A stretch of DNA of 64,000 nt, taken from NCBI GenBank assembly GCA_019694165.1, contig JAIBCL010000015.1, positions 106,160-170,159 of the forward strand, in the 5' to 3' direction. Of the stretch, positions 43,368 through 52,662 are shown piece by piece. The stretch is from Verrucomicrobiaceae bacterium. Its GTDB lineage: Bacteria; Verrucomicrobiota; Verrucomicrobiia; Verrucomicrobiales; Verrucomicrobiaceae. The notes under the pieces were generated by a model, which worked only from the letters and a program-made list of their open reading frames with translations, had not been told where the DNA came from and did not search any database. Numbering within the stretch: the first letter of the stretch is position 1; each line of letters opens with the position of its first letter. The position numbers and the translations under genes were made by a program.

Positions 43368-45593
43368 TCACTTCGCCTTCTCCGCAGCGGAACCGGCAGG
43401 CTTCGACGCCTCGGCGCTGTGGGCACGGATGGCAGCGATCCAGATCTGGCTGTCGCCGCCGCCGAGGCCGAAGTGTTGGGTGGTCTGGCCGGGGGCCATC
43501 ACCTCGGGCGTGATGCGGAAGCGAAGAGTGTTCCACTGCGGCTGGTGATCGAGCGGCTGGAGCGGTGTGATCTTTTTCCAACCATCCGCGACGCTGTCGA
43601 TCTCAAGGCTCGACATCTCGGACTCGCCCCAGACATCCATTTCCAAAACGAACGAACGCTTTGAGTCTGCCACGGGCAGATGGAAATCGGCCCAGCCGCT
43701 AGCCTTGTCGCCGGGGCCGGTTTGATCGGAGTTCCAGCAGGCGCGTCCGCCTTTGGTTTCCTCTTTGCCGAAGTTGCTGTTGGACACGCAGAGCGCGGGA
43801 ACGGTGCCTTCGGGGGCGGGGCCAAAACTGATCGCCTTGCGGCCAGCGGCGGCGGCGTCCTCCAGGCGCGACCAGTCGCCGGTGTGCTCGATCTTTGCGA
43901 GTTGCTCGATCCATTCGATCATCCAGAAGCCGTAGCGGAAGGTGCTCGCGACAGCGGCCACGCGACGCGATACGGCGGGATCGGATTTGGCGATGAGTTC
44001 CGCGCGTTCGATGGCGGCCATGGCGAGATCGAGACACGCGCGATCGTAGAGGCCCGCGACCTGCGTGCGCGGTGTCTCGGTGTAGGATTTACCGGTGGTC
44101 GTCACGGCCTTTTCCACCTCGGCGTAGAACTCCGTCATCGCCGGAGCGCAGGGACCGAACATTCCCTCGATCCACTCGCGCGCGATGGCGTCCGGATTGG
44201 CGGAAGGGTCCCACATGAGCTTCGCGAGCACGTAGTAGAGCGGGCCGTCGAGCGCCCAGTCCTTCAGGTCACTCTGGCAGTAGTAGCGCCGCACGCCGAG
44301 CTGATGCAGGTATTTCAGATCGGCGGAAAAGGTGTGCAGCACGGGCCGCGGAAGCCGCCACCACATCGACTTGCTGACGTAGCTGTAAAACATGATGTCC
44401 GGCGAGATCGCGAGCCAGCGCTTCAGCAGCGAGTCAAAGTCGCGATTCGCCGCGGAGGACGGATCGGCGATGGCGCGGCTGTAGTCCGCAGGCGCGTAGT
44501 GGCAGAGAAACGGCAGCACATTCGGCTCCGGGCGGATGGTGTCCGGCGGCTCGGCGTAGTTCACATAGGCGAGGATGAGCAGCTTTTTGTCCGGATGCTT
44601 CTTCGCCACGCGCCGCGCGACTTCATTGGCAAACCAGAACACGCGGTCGCCAACGAAAGGCAGATCGTGATCGAGCCCCTGCCGCGTGGTGCGTCCGCCG
44701 CAGAGCTTGTGATCCAGCGCGAGGCAGGTCTCGCACTCGCACCAGCGGTTGCCGTCGTTCGGACTGATGGAGATCACCGGCGTCTGCGCGTCCGCATCGA
44801 GCGCTTGGATCACATTTGCCGCAAACTCATCAGCCAGTCCCGGAGCGGTGACGCAGAGCTGGCAGAAGAGTTCCGTCGGCACGCGCTTGCCGCCCAGCAG
44901 CGGATTCCACTCGGGATGCGGCGCGAAGTAAGTCTTCGCCGGCATGATCTGGTGATACGCATGCACGCCGCGCACCTGACGCGGCCAGAAGAGGCAGCCG
45001 CCATTCGTGCGCGCCGTGTCCGCGTAGTAGAAGCCGTTCAATCCGAGCTTCAGCCCCCAGCGCTCGCTGCCCGGCGCGAACACGCGCCAGGTGTAGGCTG
45101 GACGCGTGTCGATGTGCAGCGCATCGACAGCGATGCTCGCGCGGCGTGGAATGATCTCGTTCTCCGGCTCCGGCGTCAGCCACCGGCAGCCGAGCGTCTC
45201 CAGCAGCCGGTAAACTGCGAACAATGTCCCGCGATCGCCACCGCCGCACACCGCGAGTCCGCGCTCATGCGTGCCGATCCACACACGCTCCGTTTCGCTC
45301 GTGAAGTCCTTCGGCAACTGCTCGCGCGTGAACTGCGTCAGCCCCACGTCGATGCGCGTTCCCTCCACCGCCCTCTCATCATTGACCACGGGCAGTCGCG
45401 CTCCCGACATCTTTTTCAAATAGTCCTGCAACTCCGCCGCCGCACGATTCACCGTGGGCGATGCCTGACTCGGCACCATGATGGTCGCGCGTGCCTTGCC
45501 GTCTTCGACGAGCACGGTCGGAGCAGCGGTGGCGTGCAATGCAGACAGACTCGTGCTCAGAAATGCGGTGAGAAGCAAAAGGTAGTGTTTCAT
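43368..45593 (-). CDS. Secreted DUF4838 family protein (alpha-glucuronidase-like N-terminal domain)
   Basis: A 741-aa protein with a signal peptide (MKHYLLLLTAFLSTSLSALHATA). Residues 35-150 resemble the GH67/GH20-type N-terminal domain (AAAELQDYLKKMSGARLPVV, GTLFAVYRLLETLGCRWLTPEPENEIIP). A large DUF4838 TIM-barrel-like domain follows, with SISPNDGNRWCECETCLALD and LILAYVNYAEPP. A jelly-roll-like C-terminal part carries FVLEMDVWGE. Members occur beside polysaccharide-degrading enzymes and are suspected glycosidases, without proven activity. The cysteine-rich CECETC segment is typical of the family. Conserved acidic residues may be catalytic. Confidence 0.8.
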   Translation of the reverse strand: MKHYLLLLTAFLSTSLSALHATAAPTVLVEDGKARATIMVPSQASPTVNRAAAELQDYLKKMSGARLPVVNDERAVEGTRIDVGLTQFTREQLPKDFTSETERVWIGTHERGLAVCGGGDRGTLFAVYRLLETLGCRWLTPEPENEIIPRRASIAVDALHIDTRPAYTWRVFAPGSERWGLKLGLNGFYYADTARTNGGCLFWPRQVRGVHAYHQIMPAKTYFAPHPEWNPLLGGKRVPTELFCQLCVTAPGLADEFAANVIQALDADAQTPVISISPNDGNRWCECETCLALDHKLCGGRTTRQGLDHDLPFVGDRVFWFANEVARRVAKKHPDKKLLILAYVNYAEPPDTIRPEPNVLPFLCHYAPADYSRAIADPSSAANRDFDSLLKRWLAISPDIMFYSYVSKSMWWRLPRPVLHTFSADLKYLHQLGVRRYYCQSDLKDWALDGPLYYVLAKLMWDPSANPDAIAREWIEGMFGPCAPAMTEFYAEVEKAVTTTGKSYTETPRTQVAGLYDRACLDLAMAAIERAELIAKSDPAVSRRVAAVASTFRYGFWMIEWIEQLAKIEHTGDWSRLEDAAAAGRKAISFGPAPEGTVPALCVSNSNFGKEETKGGRACWNSDQTGPGDKASGWADFHLPVADSKRSFVLEMDVWGESEMSSLEIDSVADGWKKITPLQPLDHQPQWNTLRFRITPEVMAPGQTTQHFGLGGGDSQIWIAAIRAHSAEASKPAGSAAEKAK

Positions 45594-45658
45594 GATTCAG
45601 CAGATCAACCAACCGGCAGCGCAAAGTCGTCTCGGCTGGAGCCATCAGATGGATCACT

Positions 45659-46360
45659 TCACCGAGACAGCGCCTTCAGCACCTCTTCCACGCACTTGTC
45701 GCCGAGGATCTGATACGCAGGCCCATTCCAGTGGAACTTGTCTTTGCCGCCGCGGGCGAGTTCGAGCTTGTCCACGAGGAGGGCGTAGAAGTCGCTCACG
45801 GGCACGCCGGACTCGGCCATGACTTTGGCGGCCATGCGGTTGTGATCGATGATGGTGCCGTTGATGACGGGATCGAGCTTCTTGACATCGCCGCCGAGCA
45901 GGACGGGCGTGCTGCTGGCCCAGATGAGCTTGGCATTCGGCAGCTTCGCGCGAATGGCATCGACGTAGCCTTTCGTGAGCGGTTCGAAGGTGCCGGGCTT
46001 GATGCGGCCTTCCTGCCAGCCGTGCAGGCCCATGTTGAAATGGATCACGTCATACGGGCCTTTCGCGAGCACCTCGGGCAGGATCTTCGTGTTGAGATGC
46101 TCGGACTGGTTGTAGGGGTTCACCCAGGCATCGACGTAGGCCTTGCCGTCGAGCTTCTTGATCGCATGTGCCATGTAACCGCTCAGAATCGAGTCGCCGA
46201 TGAGCAGCACGCGCGGACGCTTCGGGTCTTTGATGGTCGCCTGGTTGAGCTTCCAGCCTTTGCCGTCGGAATGCAGCCGTGGATCGGTCTCGACGGGCGT
46301 TTCGGCCGCGAAGGAGTGGATAGCGAAAGTAGCGGCGAGGAGGAAGGTGAGGCGGTTCAT
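45659..46360 (-). CDS. Secreted SGNH/GDSL hydrolase
   Basis: A 233-aa protein with a signal peptide ([18 protein letters not shown]). The nucleophile block I is [13 protein letters not shown] (Ser near residue 57), a block III-like NMGLHGW contributes Gly/Asn-type residues, and a C-terminal [14 protein letters not shown] supplies the acid/His block V (D/KxxHxN-like). It probably removes acyl groups from polysaccharides. The 36-kb-long minus-strand region has another SGNH gene at 49.6 kb with a related layout. Length is typical of single-domain enzymes. Confidence 0.82.
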   Translation of the reverse strand: MNRLTFLLAATFAIHSFAAETPVETDPRLHSDGKGWKLNQATIKDPKRPRVLLIGDSILSGYMAHAIKKLDGKAYVDAWVNPYNQSEHLNTKILPEVLAKGPYDVIHFNMGLHGWQEGRIKPGTFEPLTKGYVDAIRAKLPNAKLIWASSTPVLLGGDVKKLDPVINGTIIDHNRMAAKVMAESGVPVSDFYALLVDKLELARGGKDKFHWNGPAYQILGDKCVEEVLKALSR

Positions 46361-46423
46361 GGTAGGATGCAGAGTTAACGATGCGGGGATATTCCGTCTT
46401 CAGTTTAGGCTGATTCAGGCAAA

Positions 46424-48646
46424 TCATTCATTCACAGTGTCTAATACGATCTCGCGATTTTCGCCCGCAGCGACATTGCAGACGATTTGCCATCGTTGCG
46501 TCGCCGGGTCCCAATTCGTCTGCCAATGCGTGATCGGCTGGCCGTTCACGAGCACGCGATGGCCCTTCGGAGATTTCAAATCGGCGAAAGTGACCGGCAC
46601 ATGCCCGAGTCCGCCCTTCACGATGATTTGAGCACGCTGTTCCTGATCGACGGCGACGACCAGCGGATAGCTGTTCGTGATCTCGCCGCGTTTCGCGATG
46701 GGCTTCAGCGCGTTGCCTTGCGCCTCGCGATGAACGGGACGCCAGGTGTCGGCATCGCGGGCGAGCATGTCACTCAGCTTGGCATCCGGACCGTAGTAAG
46801 CGGCGGCATCGGCGGGGAAGATGACGAGTTCCAGCTCCGCTTCGACGAAGTCACCGGGTTGCAACTCGCTGATGCCAGGCGGTGGCGCGAGCTCGACAGC
46901 GGTGCGGTGGTTGTTCTTGCCCCACTCGATGCAAAACGTCGCGAGATGCGGCGCGGCAGGTTTGCCACCGAGCACCGCACGCCACGAGCGCACGATGAAG
47001 CCGCGGCTTGCAGCAGCGTGGCCTTTCTTCAGCACGGCACGCTCCACGCCATGCACGGAGACCCACGCGCCCTCGCCAGCGAGCGGCAGGGCGGTGCGAT
47101 CAACCTCATCCTTCGCGCGACGCGGCTCCCATTCCTCGCGGAGGCCGGTGACATCGCCGATAGCCACACGTCGAGCGGGCACGTCGTTGTAGAAATCCGC
47201 GCCGAGCTGGAAAAACGCGAGCCTTTGCCAGCGCACCGGCTTTCGCATGTCGTAGCGCAGTCGCAGAAAGGTGCGCAGATGATCATTCGCCGCAGGCACG
47301 GACACATCCATGCGCGCCGCGATCTCGCCGCCGCTCGATTCCTCGCGGTAGCTCACCTCGGTGAGGCACGGGCCTTGCGCTCGATACTCGGTGCGCGTGC
47401 CCTTCATCTCCTGATAGCGACCCTGCGCGTCCTTCCACATGAGAAAATCGCCGCCGCCGCAGTTCTCGGCCCAGCCCCAGCGTTTCGCCTTCGCTTCGAC
47501 GGGCAAGGTCATGAGCGGACGCACGTCCGTGATGAAACAACGCCTCTGCACACGTCCCGGCTCGAAGCAGATGCTCTCGCCAAAGCTGCCCACTGCGGCC
47601 TCATCCCAGAATTGATTGTGCCCCCAGCCGATGAGGCAGAGCTGCGCATGCGACGCCGCGCACACGCCGCCGTAGCGCGCATGCACCATTTGGAAAACCA
47701 GCTCGCGCCGCGACTTCGGCGGCACACGCACCCACGCGAAACCATGAAACCACTGCCCGTCATGCGGCAGCCGGCCCTTTTCCGCGCGGATGTGCCAGTT
47801 CTTTGAAACCTGGACCGGAATGCCCGTCGGCGCGCCATCCGGCTCGCAAAGCATCGGCGTGAATCCCGTGATCGGCAGATGCTTCTCCTGCGTGAACATC
47901 AATCGCGCCACCGTCGGCTCATCGGTGTCGTTGCGCAGCGTCACACGCCAGCGGTCGATGCGATCCAGATGCTCCTCCGGGTAATACGTGCCGCCCGCAT
48001 TGCTCCACCGCTCCTCCGGCAGCGCCAGCCGATGACAACCCAGCGCCTCATCCCGCGTCACCGCCAGTTCCGACTCCACCACAGCCTTCGAAGCACTCGC
48101 GAGCGCCTCCAGCAACACACTGCGACGGCCACTCACCTTTTTCCCGCCATGTCGCAACTCCATCACCGCCTCGCTTTCGCTCTCCAGACGAAACGCAAGC
48201 CTGTCCGGCCACGCGCTGATCTCCAGCCGCGCCGTGCCGTTGAATGCCTTCCCTTCCGCATCCGCGAACGTCAGCCCCTCGATCACCACCCGCTGAAAAA
48301 AGCGCCCGCTCTCCACAAAGCGCACCGGCTGCTGCCACTCGTCCTCCGGCTGCGTGTGTCCGTTGCAAACGAAGCGCCGCCCTTCCGCGATCACCGCACA
48401 CTCCCACTCGCCCTCCAACGGTCGCACGCGTCGCGTATCGAAAAGCATCGTCTGCTTCCCAAATTGAAAGCCGAGCACTTCATCCTTCGTCCGCTCCGCT
48501 CGCTGAAACATCGTCGGCGGCCCATTCACCCACCAAAGCCCCGTTTGATCCTCCACCCGCGGCATCCAATCAACCAACGACGGCTGGGCGGCGAGGGTGT
48601 GTGAGATCAAAAGGCAAAGCAGAAGCAAAAGCAGGCGTCGTGGCAT
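46424..48646 (-). CDS. Large secreted protein of unknown function
   Basis: About 740 aa from the ATG giving the signal peptide MPRRLLLLLLCLLISHTLAA. The sequence is rich in beta-strand-like stretches and aromatic residues (WMPRVEDQTGLWWVNGPP, WAENCGGGDFLMWKD, RWQRLAFFQLGADFYND). No motif of a named catalytic family was recognised. Position among SGNH, ThuA and DUF4838 genes suggests involvement with polysaccharides or their modification. It could be an uncharacterised glycoside hydrolase or lyase. Confidence 0.65.
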   Translation of the reverse strand: MPRRLLLLLLCLLISHTLAAQPSLVDWMPRVEDQTGLWWVNGPPTMFQRAERTKDEVLGFQFGKQTMLFDTRRVRPLEGEWECAVIAEGRRFVCNGHTQPEDEWQQPVRFVESGRFFQRVVIEGLTFADAEGKAFNGTARLEISAWPDRLAFRLESESEAVMELRHGGKKVSGRRSVLLEALASASKAVVESELAVTRDEALGCHRLALPEERWSNAGGTYYPEEHLDRIDRWRVTLRNDTDEPTVARLMFTQEKHLPITGFTPMLCEPDGAPTGIPVQVSKNWHIRAEKGRLPHDGQWFHGFAWVRVPPKSRRELVFQMVHARYGGVCAASHAQLCLIGWGHNQFWDEAAVGSFGESICFEPGRVQRRCFITDVRPLMTLPVEAKAKRWGWAENCGGGDFLMWKDAQGRYQEMKGTRTEYRAQGPCLTEVSYREESSGGEIAARMDVSVPAANDHLRTFLRLRYDMRKPVRWQRLAFFQLGADFYNDVPARRVAIGDVTGLREEWEPRRAKDEVDRTALPLAGEGAWVSVHGVERAVLKKGHAAASRGFIVRSWRAVLGGKPAAPHLATFCIEWGKNNHRTAVELAPPPGISELQPGDFVEAELELVIFPADAAAYYGPDAKLSDMLARDADTWRPVHREAQGNALKPIAKRGEITNSYPLVVAVDQEQRAQIIVKGGLGHVPVTFADLKSPKGHRVLVNGQPITHWQTNWDPATQRWQIVCNVAAGENREIVLDTVNE

Positions 48647-48713
48647 GAGAGTGGTGTTTGAGTGCGAATCGCTTTCTTCGCCAACGGCAATGCAGCAGGC
48701 CGAAACGTCCGAT

Positions 48714-49628
48714 TTATCGCGTGATCGCACTTCCCATCCACCGCACCGCGTTTTCGATCACGCGCAGCGTCTCGGCCTTTTGGAAAATGGGATAGGTTTC
48801 GTGGCCGGGGCGGAAGTAGAAGACGCGGCCCTGGCCCACCGTCCACACGCAGCCGCTGCGGAAGTGCTCGCCTTTGTCCCACTTTTCCTCGAACACGACC
48901 TCGTCCGGCGGCGGCACGTGGAAGGGCTCGCCATACATCTCCGTGCGCGGGATGTCCCACTGCGCGGGCAGTCCGGCGGCGATGGGATGCTGCGGCAGCA
49001 GCGTGGTGACATGCGAGGGCATGCCGTCATTGCGATACGCGGGAAAAACGCACTGCGGCAGCGTGAGCCGCCACACGGCGCCCTCGACCTTCTCGACATA
49101 CGGCGTGATGCGCGACGCACGGCCGATGAGCTTGTAATACGGCGCGTCATTGACGAACTCCCACTTCGCTGTCGCACGCTCCGCCTCCGGCACCTGCTTC
49201 AGCGCGTCGGCCTTCGCCCGCTCCTGCATGAGTCGCACAAACGGCTTCGCCCAATGCGCCGAGTGCAGGCCGATGAAGCCGAGTTTGCCTTCCTTCACCC
49301 GTTTCACCACCGCCTCGGCCCGTGCATCATCCTGCTCCTTCGCACGTCGATGACTCCAAAAGATGAGCACGTCCGTCGCATCCAGCGCGGCATCGCTCAG
49401 GCCTTGATCCGCCTCATCGAGCTTCGCCGTCTTCACCGCTAGCCCCGGCAGCTTCGCCAGATGCGCCGCGAGTGTCTCACCGAGGAATTTGTCGCCATAA
49501 CCCTGCTTTTGCTCCGGCTGCTGCTCATCCCACACAAGCACACGAATGGGCTCGGCAGCAGCGCAACAGCCGACTGCGATGAAGAACGACGCGAAGAGGG
49601 AGGTGCAGATGTGTTTGGCGAGTTTCAT
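48714..49628 (-). CDS. Secreted ThuA domain protein
   Basis: A 304-aa protein with an export signal (MKLAKHICTSLFASFFIAVGCCAA). The ThuA (trehalose-utilisation-like) class I glutamine amidotransferase fold is shown by IRVLVWDEQQPEQKQGYG, DVLIFWSHRRA, GLGFIGLHSAHWA-type segments and RVFYFRPGHETYPIF. ThuA proteins are common in Planctomycetes and Verrucomicrobia; the reaction is unknown, and some are linked to sugar metabolism. The start codon overlaps the stop of the preceding SGNH hydrolase gene by four bases, so the pair is co-translated. Confidence 0.85.
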   Translation of the reverse strand: MKLAKHICTSLFASFFIAVGCCAAAEPIRVLVWDEQQPEQKQGYGDKFLGETLAAHLAKLPGLAVKTAKLDEADQGLSDAALDATDVLIFWSHRRAKEQDDARAEAVVKRVKEGKLGFIGLHSAHWAKPFVRLMQERAKADALKQVPEAERATAKWEFVNDAPYYKLIGRASRITPYVEKVEGAVWRLTLPQCVFPAYRNDGMPSHVTTLLPQHPIAAGLPAQWDIPRTEMYGEPFHVPPPDEVVFEEKWDKGEHFRSGCVWTVGQGRVFYFRPGHETYPIFQKAETLRVIENAVRWMGSAITR

Positions 49629-50389
49629 GGCTGGGTTTGGCGTGCTGGAAGTGCGTTCTGAATCATCTGCGCCACCTGCTTCGCCATTACGGACGAGCCT
49701 TTGGCCTGGAAGTGGACATTGCGCGGGATTTGCAGCTCGGCCTGCCGCGGCTTCACGAGGGACCAGAGGTCGTTCCAGGTCACGCCTTCCTCGGTCATGA
49801 CTTTCTTCGCGATCTCATTGTAGGGCAGCTCGGAGTCCTTCACATACTTCGCGGCATCGCTTTCCGGCACGGGGGTGGTGCTGGCAAAGATGAGCTTGGC
49901 CCCGGTTTGCTTCAGCCGCGCGATGATCTGTCGCAGGTTCTTCTCATACTCGCCCGGCGGCACGTTTTGGTGCCCGCCGTTCGTGGGCGAGGCGTATTCG
50001 CCCTTGTCATTCTTGTCGCGATCATCGGCGAAACGATACGAGAGGTCATGCAGGCCGTGATTGAAGTGAATGACGTCCCATTTCTCGTTCGCGTCCGGCA
50101 GCCACCGTTTGAGGCCGTAGTAGCCGAGCGCCACTTTCGTCGAGCCGCAGTTCGCCGGCACCCGATGCACGTTCGCCACACCCGCGAGCAGCTTCCGCAC
50201 CTCCAGCGCATACGCGATGGACACCGAGTCACCCATCAGCAGCACGCGCGGCAGCTTCGGATCATCCGTGATGGTGACAAACTCAGGCGGTGTGGCGGCT
50301 TTGGGCATGGTCGGAGTGTCGGCCGCTTGGAGTGCGATGAGTGTGGCTCCAAGGAGAATGAGCAGGTGGCAGAAGGCAGTTTTCAGCAT
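49625..50389 (-). CDS. Secreted SGNH/GDSL hydrolase
   Basis: A 254-aa protein with a signal peptide (MLKTAFCHLLILLGATLIALQA). Block I is VLLMGDSVSIAYAL, block III-like FNHGLHDLSYRF, and a C-terminal NVHFQAKGSSVMAKQVA gives the histidine block. It overlaps the ThuA gene by four bases. Deacylation of a carbohydrate is the likely role. It is a different subtype from the SGNH gene at 45.7-46.4 kb, but both open with a signal peptide and a VLL(I/M)GDS block. Confidence 0.82.
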   Translation of the reverse strand: MLKTAFCHLLILLGATLIALQAADTPTMPKAATPPEFVTITDDPKLPRVLLMGDSVSIAYALEVRKLLAGVANVHRVPANCGSTKVALGYYGLKRWLPDANEKWDVIHFNHGLHDLSYRFADDRDKNDKGEYASPTNGGHQNVPPGEYEKNLRQIIARLKQTGAKLIFASTTPVPESDAAKYVKDSELPYNEIAKKVMTEEGVTWNDLWSLVKPRQAELQIPRNVHFQAKGSSVMAKQVAQMIQNALPARQTQP

Positions 50390-50458
50390 GGGGGACAGGA
50401 GTCGTCGAGAGCGCCAGTCCTCTACGCCCAGGAATTGAAGAATCTACCGCCACAGCGC

Positions 50459-50569
50459 CTACATGCTCAGTCTAACGGGCTCCCGGAGTTCCTGAAGCCA
50501 CCTCGCCAGCCGTTCGCGGATGCGCTCGGCGTAGTCGTGGGCGTCGTGGTTGTCCGGCGCGGAGGGCAT
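50459..50569 (-). CDS. Short open frame, possible small protein or gene remnant
   Basis: A 36-codon frame in the 267-bp gap between the SGNH hydrolase and the polysaccharide lyase genes. It encodes a charged, helix-like peptide (AERIRERLARWLQELR). There is no recognised family. It could be a leftover C-terminus of a lost gene or chance coding. The rest of the gap shows nothing recognisable. Confidence 0.25.
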   Translation of the reverse strand: MPSAPDNHDAHDYAERIRERLARWLQELREPVRLSM

Positions 50570-50655
50570 CGTTGGTCATCCCCAGAAGTCGTTGAACATG
50601 AGTTGCTTCCCGGTGGCGCGCTGGTGGCGGTTGTGAAGGGTTGAGCCTTCATGGA

Positions 50656-51579
50656 TTACTTGAGCGGTGCGGGTGCGATGTCTTCGAAGCGGGCGCGTTC
50701 GTTGCCCATCTTGAAGTCGGTTACGTAGATGACTTTCCGCGTCGCGGCAGGCTTCTCTTGATGGAAGGCAGCGAGCTTGCGGTCGCTGTCGGTGTGCCAC
50801 TCAGGATGGTAGATGCCGGTCTTGAAATAAGGCGTGTAGTCCTCGCCGATGTTGTCATAGACGTTCGGGCCTTTGCGTTCGAAGACCACCTTGCCATCCT
50901 TCCAGATTTGCAGCAGGCCATCGTCCTTCGGCGACCACTTCGCGTGAATGACCCATGCCGACCACACGCCGCGCTTCAAAGGTTCATCGAGCTTCGTGTG
51001 CGTGCGCGTGGGTTTCGGCAGCGTGTTTCCAAAGCTCTGGCGGATGAACCATTGGTCGTTGCCAACTGAGATTTCGAGATTCGGATATGTGGCCTTGCCA
51101 TTGCCCGGAATCGCGTGCCACTGCATCACGATGTCGTTGCCATCGCTTTCATCCAGCACCCACTCCTCTGGGACGAAAATGCGCTGGCCATACCAGCGCT
51201 CATTGAACCCCTTCTCATAAGGCAGTGAAATCTCCGAGCGAAACGAGTTCGGCGCCCGGTTCACCATCATGCGCACCGCCTTGCGTCCCGCCAGCAAGGG
51301 TGCTTCCTCCACTGCGATGCGCTCAGGGCTCGCCATCGCGATCCGATACTGATCATTCTCGGAGATGTTCCACAGATTGATCTTCCCCGACTGAAAGTCA
51401 TCACTGAAGATCACTGGCTGATCAAGATCAAAGACTTGTTTGGCGCTTAGGCGGCGTTCATCGCCCGCGTTAAGCACAGGCGCGACGGCGAGACAGAGAA
51501 AAAGCGAGATGCAGCGTGAACGGAGCCATGCAGATGAAAAGAAGGCGTTGATCGTGGTAACGTTGGATTTTGTCATCAT
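50656..51579 (-). CDS. Secreted polysaccharide lyase-like protein (heparin lyase I / PF14099 type)
   Basis: About 307 aa from a double ATG, with a hydrophobic export segment at about residues 20-36. The jelly-roll domain shows VIFSDDFQSGKINLWNISEN, RSEISLPYEKGFNERWYGQRIFVPEEW, VMQWHAIPGNG, the cation-rich GVWSAWVIHAKWSPKDDGLLQIWKDGKVV and TPYFKTGIYHPEW. These are typical of polysaccharide lyases of the glucuronan/heparin lyase I fold, which cut uronic acid-containing chains by beta-elimination. The tail KVIYVTDFKMGNERA matches. The neighbour on the same strand encodes a second protein of this type with an extra domain. Confidence 0.82.
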   Translation of the reverse strand: MMTKSNVTTINAFFSSAWLRSRCISLFLCLAVAPVLNAGDERRLSAKQVFDLDQPVIFSDDFQSGKINLWNISENDQYRIAMASPERIAVEEAPLLAGRKAVRMMVNRAPNSFRSEISLPYEKGFNERWYGQRIFVPEEWVLDESDGNDIVMQWHAIPGNGKATYPNLEISVGNDQWFIRQSFGNTLPKPTRTHTKLDEPLKRGVWSAWVIHAKWSPKDDGLLQIWKDGKVVFERKGPNVYDNIGEDYTPYFKTGIYHPEWHTDSDRKLAAFHQEKPAATRKVIYVTDFKMGNERARFEDIAPAPLK

Positions 51580-51632
51580 GGTTGGGTGGAGCATACGGTG
51601 CCAGAGAGGGGCTGCCTATTCGGCACATGCCA

Positions 51633-52601
51633 TCACGGTCGAATCAGGCGAAAAAAGCCCCGTTCTTCTGAGGCAGGCACTGTGACCTGGTTTTCTGAGC
51701 CGACGACGACGGATTGCGTTGTCACGTTGGACCATGCACTCAGGTCTGGAGAGGTTTGCAATAGGAACCCGGGCGAAGGGTTAGGCCATGCGAGCGTGTA
51801 TTGGCCACTTTGAAAATCCATTCGCAGTGGCGGGGGCACTACAGTCACGGAGATGTTATCGTGATGCGCTTCACGGGTCATCACAGCTCCGTTGGCTGAG
51901 GTCGAGTCAGGACGGTAAAGGCCCCACTTCAGGTAGCCGAAATTCCCGGTTCCGCCGCTGTAGGTCGCATAGTTTGCGATGTTTGCGACTCGGGTTAGTG
52001 GAGCCCCGTTCGCACTGACCCAGGCTTTGATATATCCGTTGGTCAGGTCGGACCAGAAAATGTCAAATTTCAGGTCGATCCACTTATTGTCGAAGGGACG
52101 AATGTCATTGACGAGAACGACCTGATCACTAGCGCCGTAGCGAAGAACGAGTTGGTTTCTCCTCACCCCCACAAATGCGTCGGGGGAGCCATTGGTATGT
52201 TTGAACTGCCAGACGATGTCGATAGGGGTGGCACCGCTACTCCAGTCTTGCCAGTCTTTCAGCAGGACGCTGAAAGTATAGATGGCGTGGTCGCCAGACC
52301 TGTAGAGCGTGCTGCTAACTCCTGAAGTGTCGCTCTCGCTGCGCGGCTTCCCAGCGGAGACATAGGCCGGATCATCGAGGGTGACTTTGTGGTAGATGGA
52401 ATAGGTGCCGGAGCGAGCGTAAGCCGTGCTCACTAGCGCTGCATCAGGTGCAGTAGCTTGCGTGGCATCCAGTCCAGTGATGCCTGAGTCGAGCGCGCCC
52501 GATTCATAGTCAGCGTTAAACACGATCGTGTCTGCCCGCGCACCAACAAGGCTCACGAGAACGGCCAGAAAGATGCCAGAGTAAATGGATCGAGTTTCCA
52601 T
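51633..52601 (-). CDS. Secreted heparin-lyase-like protein with C-terminal Verrucomicrobia-type domain
   Basis: A 322-aa protein with signal peptide METRSIYSGIFLAVLVSLVGA. The jelly-roll shows VFNADYESGAL, KPRSESDTSG, DIVWQFKHTNGSPDAFVGVR, KWIDLKFDIFWSD and GYLKWGLYRPDS, as in the PF14099-type lyases. The last 60 residues (LAWPNPSPGFLLQTSPDLSAWSNV through GFFRLIRP) form a short beta domain very common at the C-termini of Verrucomicrobia exported proteins. The gene ends 53 bp before the start of the lyase gene described above, so both may be expressed together. Confidence 0.8.
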   Translation of the reverse strand: METRSIYSGIFLAVLVSLVGARADTIVFNADYESGALDSGITGLDATQATAPDAALVSTAYARSGTYSIYHKVTLDDPAYVSAGKPRSESDTSGVSSTLYRSGDHAIYTFSVLLKDWQDWSSGATPIDIVWQFKHTNGSPDAFVGVRRNQLVLRYGASDQVVLVNDIRPFDNKWIDLKFDIFWSDLTNGYIKAWVSANGAPLTRVANIANYATYSGGTGNFGYLKWGLYRPDSTSANGAVMTREAHHDNISVTVVPPPLRMDFQSGQYTLAWPNPSPGFLLQTSPDLSAWSNVTTQSVVVGSENQVTVPASEERGFFRLIRP

Positions 52602-52662
52602 AGTAGATTTTGTTTTCTCACCGAAGCCTCTTGGCCCTCATGCAAGGACTCGTGATCAGATG

